This document shows positions 60,021 to 64,000 of a stretch of DNA of 64,000 nucleotides, in pieces. The DNA is from Alphaproteobacteria bacterium (GTDB lineage Bacteria > Pseudomonadota > Alphaproteobacteria > Reyranellales > Reyranellaceae): NCBI GenBank assembly GCA_017308235.1, contig JAFKFL010000029.1, forward strand, positions 31,885-95,884, in the 5' to 3' direction. The first letter of the stretch is position 1; the number at the start of each line of letters is the position of its first letter. The position numbers and the translations under genes were made by a program. The notes under the pieces were generated by a model, which made no database searches, was not told the DNA's origin, and worked only from the letters and a program-made list of their open reading frames with translations.

Positions 60021-60033
60021 CTCGTGACGAAAC
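60021..60033 (+). repeat. 13-bp element shared by both carboxypeptidase leaders, copy 2
   Basis: CTCGTGACGAAAC, identical to 58300-58312, five bases before the ATG at 60038. Confidence 0.6.
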
Positions 60034-60037
60034 TTCA

Positions 60038-61252
60038 ATGAAATCGCTTTTTTTGGCTTGCCTTGCGGGCCTGTTTGGCCTGATGGCCGTTCCGGCGGCG
60101 GCCCAGTTCACCTCTGTTGATTCTCCGACCGGGCCGATCACCGCCGGCCCCTACATCATCGTGGATGCCAAAACCGGCGAGACGCTGCTGCAGAGCGGCG
60201 CCGGCGCGCCTTGGTATCCGGCCTCGCTCACCAAGTTGATGACGATCTACATCGTCTTTCAGGAGCTAAAGACGGGGCATCTCAAGCTGCAGACGCCGGT
60301 GCCGTTCTCTGCCCACGCAGCCAGCATGCCGCCGTCGAAGCTCGGCATGGCGGTCGGCACGTCGGTCACCCTGGAGCAGGCACTCGAGTCGCTGGTGGCG
60401 AATTCGGCCAACGATGTGGCGGTGGCGCTGGCCGAACTGATCGGTGGGTCCGAGCCTGCCTTCGCGCAGCGCATGACGCAGACCGCCAAGCAACTCGGCA
60501 TGACCGCCACGACATTCGGTAATGCCAATGGCCTCCCCGATCCCGGCAACCTGTCGACCGCGCGTGATCTTGCGTTGCTGGGCGTCGCGCTGGCGCGCGA
60601 TTTTCCGCAGTACTATGGCTACTTCCGCACCCAGGATTTCATGCTGGGCAAGAGGTTGGTCGGCCATGGGGTGAAGTTCGTGCGCCTCTACGCACCCTAT
60701 GCCGAAGGGCTCAAGACTGGCTTCATCTGCGCCTCTGGCTTCAATCTCGTGGGCAGCGCCACACGCGACGGGCGCCGGTTGATCGGCGTTGCGCTCGGTT
60801 TCCGGCGTGGCGACCTGCGCGACGAGTTCCTGGTGCGGCTGTTCGACCAGGCCTATGCGCTGAAGACGGGTGGGGCTCGGCCCATGGTCTGGCAATTGCG
60901 CAACGACGGCGGCCAGCCGGCAGTCGTGTTCAGCCAGAGCGAATGCGGCACGATCCGCTACGACATGCCAGGCGATGCCGTCTGGCTCGGGACCTACGGC
61001 ACCTGGGCGGTGGCGCGTCAGGTCTACGACAACGGCGAGACGGAGCTTGCCCGAATGGGCGTCGCCCACACTGGCAAGGAGTACATCCTGCCCGTCACGG
61101 TCAACAAGGCGACCCGTCAGGCAGCGATCATCGCCGACCTGGAACCGGGCGTCGCGGAGAGACTTTGCGCCAGCTACCGCGCACGAAAGCAATTTTGCGA
61201 AGTGAAGAAACCACAGGATTTTGTGGCGCCATTCACAGCGTTTTGGCGCTGA
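60038..61252 (+). CDS. D-alanyl-D-alanine carboxypeptidase (S11, PBP5 family), long paralogue
   Basis: 404 residues with a Sec signal (CLAGLFGLMAVPAAAQF). S-x-x-K in WYPASLTKLMTIYIVF, S-x-N in LVANSANDVAVALAELI, K-T-G in YAEGLKTGFICASGFN. Very similar to the protein at 58317 over about 300 residues, then an extra C-terminal part (WLGTYGTWAVARQVYDNGE onward). This replaces the amphipathic-anchor region of E. coli PBP5. A tandem duplication is likely. The start lies in the shared intergenic region with the divergent MBL gene. Confidence 0.92.
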   Translation: MKSLFLACLAGLFGLMAVPAAAQFTSVDSPTGPITAGPYIIVDAKTGETLLQSGAGAPWYPASLTKLMTIYIVFQELKTGHLKLQTPVPFSAHAASMPPSKLGMAVGTSVTLEQALESLVANSANDVAVALAELIGGSEPAFAQRMTQTAKQLGMTATTFGNANGLPDPGNLSTARDLALLGVALARDFPQYYGYFRTQDFMLGKRLVGHGVKFVRLYAPYAEGLKTGFICASGFNLVGSATRDGRRLIGVALGFRRGDLRDEFLVRLFDQAYALKTGGARPMVWQLRNDGGQPAVVFSQSECGTIRYDMPGDAVWLGTYGTWAVARQVYDNGETELARMGVAHTGKEYILPVTVNKATRQAAIIADLEPGVAERLCASYRARKQFCEVKKPQDFVAPFTAFWR

Positions 61253-61307
61253 ATTTCGCTGTCCGCATCGGCTTGGCCGCGGCAGCCATTCATGCCATAC
61301 CGCGACC

Positions 61308-62201
61308 ATGAATTGGCTGACCAACTTCGTCCGCCCCAAGCTCCGTGCGCTGGTTTCGCGCAAGAAGGAAGCGCCGGAGAATCTCTGGCTGAAATGCCCC
61401 AAGTGCGAGCAGATGCTGTTCATGCGCGACTGGGAAGCGAACCAGGAAGTGTGCACGCATTGCGGCCATCACATGCGGCTTCGCCCGATGAAGCGCCTGC
61501 CGCACCTGTTCGACGACGGCAAGTTCGAGCTGTATCCCTTGCCGCGGGTCGTGTCTGATCCGCTGAAGTTCCGCGACACCAAGCGCTATGACGCGCGACT
61601 CAAGGAAGCGCAGGGCAAGGCCCAGGGCTCGACCGACGCTTTGGTCGTGGCGAGCGGGCTCTTGGGCAATCGCACGACAGTCGTGGCGGCACTCGATTTC
61701 GCCTTCATGGGCGGTTCGATGGGCACGGCCGTCGGTGACGGGCTGGTGATGGCGTCCGAGCTCGCGGTCAGCCGCAAGGCGCCGCTGATCGCCTTCTCCG
61801 CATCAGGTGGCGCGCGCATGCAGGAAGGCATCCTGTCGCTGATGCAGCTCACACGCACCACCATCGCGGTGCGCCGCGTCAAGGAAGCGGGCCTTCCCTA
61901 TATCGTCGTGCTGACCGATCCCACGACCGGCGGCGTGTCGGCGTCGTTTGCCATGCTGGGTGACATCCATCTCGCTGAACCGGAGGCCATTATCGGTTTT
62001 GCCGGCCCGCGCGTGATCCAGGATACGATCCGCCAGGAGTTGCCGCCGGGTTTCCAGCGGTCCGAGTACCTGCTCGAGCACGGCATGGTCGATGCCGTGG
62101 TCCATCGCCACGAATTGCGCGGGACCTTGATCCGTCTGGTCACGCTGCTCATGGATCCATTGGTCGTCGAAAGCCGCAGCCTCGTCGTCAGCGGCGGCTG
62201 A
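61308..62201 (+). CDS. accD: Acetyl-CoA carboxylase carboxyltransferase beta subunit
   Basis: 297 residues from the ATG at 61308. Zinc ribbon LWLKCPKCEQMLFMRDW ... CTHCGHHM near the N-terminus, then the crotonase-like carboxyltransferase core: FAFMGGSMGTAVGD, LIAFSASGGARMQEGILSLMQ, LTDPTTGGVSASFAMLGD and IGFAGPRVIQDT. First committed step of fatty acid synthesis together with AccA (not in the window). accD-folC adjacency is standard in alphaproteobacteria. Confidence 0.97.
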   Translation: MNWLTNFVRPKLRALVSRKKEAPENLWLKCPKCEQMLFMRDWEANQEVCTHCGHHMRLRPMKRLPHLFDDGKFELYPLPRVVSDPLKFRDTKRYDARLKEAQGKAQGSTDALVVASGLLGNRTTVVAALDFAFMGGSMGTAVGDGLVMASELAVSRKAPLIAFSASGGARMQEGILSLMQLTRTTIAVRRVKEAGLPYIVVLTDPTTGGVSASFAMLGDIHLAEPEAIIGFAGPRVIQDTIRQELPPGFQRSEYLLEHGMVDAVVHRHELRGTLIRLVTLLMDPLVVESRSLVVSGG

Positions 62202-62208
62202 CTCTCCT

Positions 62209-63501
62209 GTGAGCAATGACATCATCCAGCGTCTGATGAGCCACCACCCGAGGGTGATCACCCTCGGGCTGGAGCGTATCGAACGTTTGCTGAAGGCGCT
62301 CGGCTCGCCCGAAAAGAAGCTGCCGCCGCTCGTCCACGTCGCCGGCACCAACGGCAAGGGCTCGCTGGTGGCGTACCTCAGGGCCATGGCCGAGGCGGCC
62401 GGCTACCGCGTGCATGTCTATACATCGCCGCATCTGGTTCACTTCAACGAGCGCATCAGGATCGCCGGTCGCCTGATCGAGGATGGCGAGCTCGACGAGC
62501 TGTTGACCGAATGCGAGGAGGCCAACGGCGAGGAGCCTATCGCCTACTTCGAGATCACGACAGCGCTCGCCTATCTCGCTTTTTCGCGCGTGCCGGCCGA
62601 TCTCGGCATCATCGAAGTCGGTCTGGGCGGGCGCTACGACGCTACCAACGTGATCACGCCTGCGCTTTCGGCCATTACACCTATCGGCTACGACCACACC
62701 GGCTTCCTGGGTGACAAGCTCGAAGGCATTGCGGGTGAGAAGGCCGGAATCCTGAAGCGTGGCGTACCCGGAGTGATCGGTCGCCAGCGCGAGGTGAGCG
62801 CGGGGGTCATCGCGGCCGAAGCCCTGAAGCTCGACGCGCCGCTCTTCCGCATAGGGCGCGAATGGCAGGTGACGCCGACCGCCGCCGGCTTCCGTTACCA
62901 AAGCGATCTTCTGGCGCTCGACCTTCCCGCACCGGCGCTCGTCGGCGCGCATCAGATCGATAATGCCGCCACGGCCGTCGCCTGCGTCGAACGTTTGCGG
63001 GCGATCAACTTCGCGATCGATGACAGCGCCATCGTTAAGGGTCTCGCGACGGTCGACTGGCCGGCCCGCCTGCAGAGGCTGACGCGTGGCCCTTTGGTCG
63101 AGGCGTTGCCGCCAGGTTGCGAGCTGTGGCTCGACGGCGGGCACAACGAGGATTGCGGGCTGGCACTCGGGCGCGTGGCGGCCGACTGGTCGAAGGAGCC
63201 GGCGGCATTGTCGCTCTATCTCGTGTTCGGCATGCTGACCAGCAAGGACGCCTCGGGCTTTCTGCGGCCGCTGGCGCGTCATGCGCGGGCGGCGCGGGCG
63301 GTGCCGTTCCCCGAAGGCCATAGCGCCTACACGCCCGACGAGGCGTGCGAGAAGGCAGCCGATGTCGGTCTCGATTGCGCTCCCGCGAACGACATCGGCG
63401 CGGCTCTGGAGGACCTTCTGGCCACCCAGCCCGCGCCGATGCGCATCCTGATCTGTGGGTCGCTCTACCTCGCCGGGGCCGTGCTGGAGCGCAACGGCTG
63501 A
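62209..63501 (+). CDS. folC: Bifunctional folylpolyglutamate / dihydrofolate synthase
   Basis: 430 residues from a GTG at 62209, 7 bases after accD. Mur-ligase fold: P-loop LVHVAGTNGKGSLVAYLRAM, VYTSPHLVHFNERIRIAG, LGIIEVGLGGRYDATNVI, ITPIGYDHTGFLGDKLEGIAGEKAGI (omega loop and catalytic Lys) and ELWLDGGHNEDCGLAL. Adds glutamate to dihydropteroate and to folates. Confidence 0.95.
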   Translation: MSNDIIQRLMSHHPRVITLGLERIERLLKALGSPEKKLPPLVHVAGTNGKGSLVAYLRAMAEAAGYRVHVYTSPHLVHFNERIRIAGRLIEDGELDELLTECEEANGEEPIAYFEITTALAYLAFSRVPADLGIIEVGLGGRYDATNVITPALSAITPIGYDHTGFLGDKLEGIAGEKAGILKRGVPGVIGRQREVSAGVIAAEALKLDAPLFRIGREWQVTPTAAGFRYQSDLLALDLPAPALVGAHQIDNAATAVACVERLRAINFAIDDSAIVKGLATVDWPARLQRLTRGPLVEALPPGCELWLDGGHNEDCGLALGRVAADWSKEPAALSLYLVFGMLTSKDASGFLRPLARHARAARAVPFPEGHSAYTPDEACEKAADVGLDCAPANDIGAALEDLLATQPAPMRILICGSLYLAGAVLERNG

Positions 63502-63516
63502 CGCGGCGGCAGCGCC

Positions 63517-63843
63517 TCAGCTAACGACTGTGTTGATCCAGCTCACCAGCTTTTGCTTGGGCTCGGCGCCGATCTTGGTCGCGGCAATCTGGCCGTCCTT
63601 GAACAGCAGCAGCGTCGGAATGGAGCGCACGCCGTACTTGGTCGGCACCATCGGGTTCTCGTCGATATTGACCTTCACGACCTTGAGCTTGCCGTCCATC
63701 TCCTTCGAGATCTCCTCGAGCGACGGGCCGATCATGCGGCAGGGACCGCACCATGGAGCCCAAAAATCCACGAGTGTGGGCAGTTCGTTCTTGATGACGT
63801 CCCCTTCGAACGTCGCATCGGTGACTTCCGGTACGTCAGCCAT
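63517..63843 (-). CDS. trxA: Thioredoxin
   Basis: 108 residues from the ATG at 63843. Active site LVDFWAPWCGPCRMIGPSLEE and cis-Pro in SIPTLLLFKDGQ, the canonical Trx1 layout. Cytoplasmic dithiol reductase and likely electron source for the DsbD/ScsB-like protein at 40956. Its 5' region contains the palindrome that also precedes the divergent CsoR-family gene. Confidence 0.96.
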   Translation of the reverse strand: MADVPEVTDATFEGDVIKNELPTLVDFWAPWCGPCRMIGPSLEEISKEMDGKLKVVKVNIDENPMVPTKYGVRSIPTLLLFKDGQIAATKIGAEPKQKLVSWINTVVS

Positions 63844-63892
63844 AGTTGAATCCTTCCCGCCGCGGTTCGCGGCTGTTGCGTATGGACAGAAT

Positions 63893-63909
63893 ATACCCCC
63901 GTGGGGTAT
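63893..63909. promoter_or_regulatory. CsoR/FrmR/CstR-type operator palindrome
   Basis: ATACCCC-CGT-GGGGTAT, a perfect 7-3-7 palindrome of the type bound by CsoR-family repressors. It lies 50 bases from the trxA start and 24 bases before the divergent CsoR-family gene, so it could control either gene. Confidence 0.65.
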
Positions 63910-63932
63910 GCTTGTCAAGAAGGTGCTGCACT

Positions 63933-64000
63933 ATGGAAGCTGACGAAACGAAGCGGCTGCTGGACCGCCTTTCGCGCGTGGAAGGCCAGGTGCGCGGGCT
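63933..64000 (+). CDS. CsoR/RcnR/FrmR-family repressor (3' partial)
   Basis: The window ends after 22 codons. The visible start M-E-A-D-E-T-K-R-L-L-D-R-L-S-R-V-E-G-Q-V-R-G is the conserved helix 1 of the DUF156 family (L-x-R-L-x-R-I-x-G-Q-V-R-G). Members sense copper, nickel/cobalt, formaldehyde or persulfide. The ligand-defining residues lie beyond the edge. The palindrome just upstream matches this family's operators. Confidence 0.8.
   Translation, partial: MEADETKRLLDRLSRVEGQVRG

Overview
The window is a gene-dense, GC-rich chromosomal segment (about 63 genes in 64 kb). I see no rRNA, tRNA, insertion sequence, phage gene or CRISPR array. Gene content points to a free-living alphaproteobacterium of the Rhodospirillales/Reyranella type. 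The pointers are the trpF-(ridA)-trpB-trpA ... accD-folC-trxA order, ornithine decarboxylase plus homospermidine synthase, a Caulobacter-like ceramide gene set, and large ABC-transporter/catabolic cassettes. The taxonomic placement is an inference from memory of gene neighbourhoods, not a computed result.

Layout. 1-7 kb: partial tenA, an acyltransferase, a MarR regulator divergent from a thioesterase, a CDF transporter with altered metal ligands, apaG, folE, argE and a methyltransferase. 7-10.2 kb: argD-argF-hslO on the minus strand behind a promoter and a terminator-like leader. 10.3-14.7 kb: acyl-AMP ligase, epimerase-like reductase, acyl carrier protein and serine palmitoyltransferase, i.e. 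the bacterial ceramide pathway. A GNAT-type protein at 24.6 kb is a candidate for the missing N-acylation step. 14.7-23.6 kb: an AraC regulator divergent from a Liv-type ABC transporter linked to an N,N-dimethylformamidase; the small enzyme subunit is fused in frame to the LivM permease and also has its own internal start. 27-30 kb: a hairpin-rich leader peptide, ornithine decarboxylase and homospermidine synthase. 30-34.6 kb: a cupin thiol dioxygenase, an acyl-CoA ligase, a peroxiredoxin whose catalytic cysteine codon is UGA (apparent selenoprotein), an SDR and a GDPD. 34.7-38.9 kb: the ugpBAEC glycerol-3-phosphate uptake operon behind a Pho box. 39-47.5 kb: polysaccharide export lipoprotein, a redoxin plus DsbD/ScsB-like pair, an N-carbamoyl-L-amino-acid hydrolase, a dCache/HAMP class III cyclase and a uronate dehydrogenase-like protein. 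47.6-49 kb: N-carbamoyl-D-amino-acid hydrolase, then a guanidine-II riboswitch in front of an SMR exporter. 49-54.4 kb: SppA, TrmN6-like methyltransferase, polyprenyl diphosphate synthase, glpK, pyrF. 54.4-64 kb: trpF-ridA-trpB-trpA, a hypothetical gene, two paralogous D,D-carboxypeptidases flanking a metallo-hydrolase, accD, folC, trxA and the start of a CsoR-family repressor with its palindromic operator.

Most notable: (i) an in-frame UGA at codon 49, exactly at the peroxidatic cysteine of a Prx5-type peroxiredoxin, followed by a hairpin that fits the bacterial SECIS model; (ii) the LivM-DmfA1 fusion with an internal Shine-Dalgarno/ATG, next to a DMFase large subunit that keeps the iron ligands; (iii) a 40-codon leader peptide with stacked hairpins before ornithine decarboxylase; (iv) a complete guanidine-II riboswitch; (v) the ceramide locus. 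All were read by eye; no database search or folding program was run.
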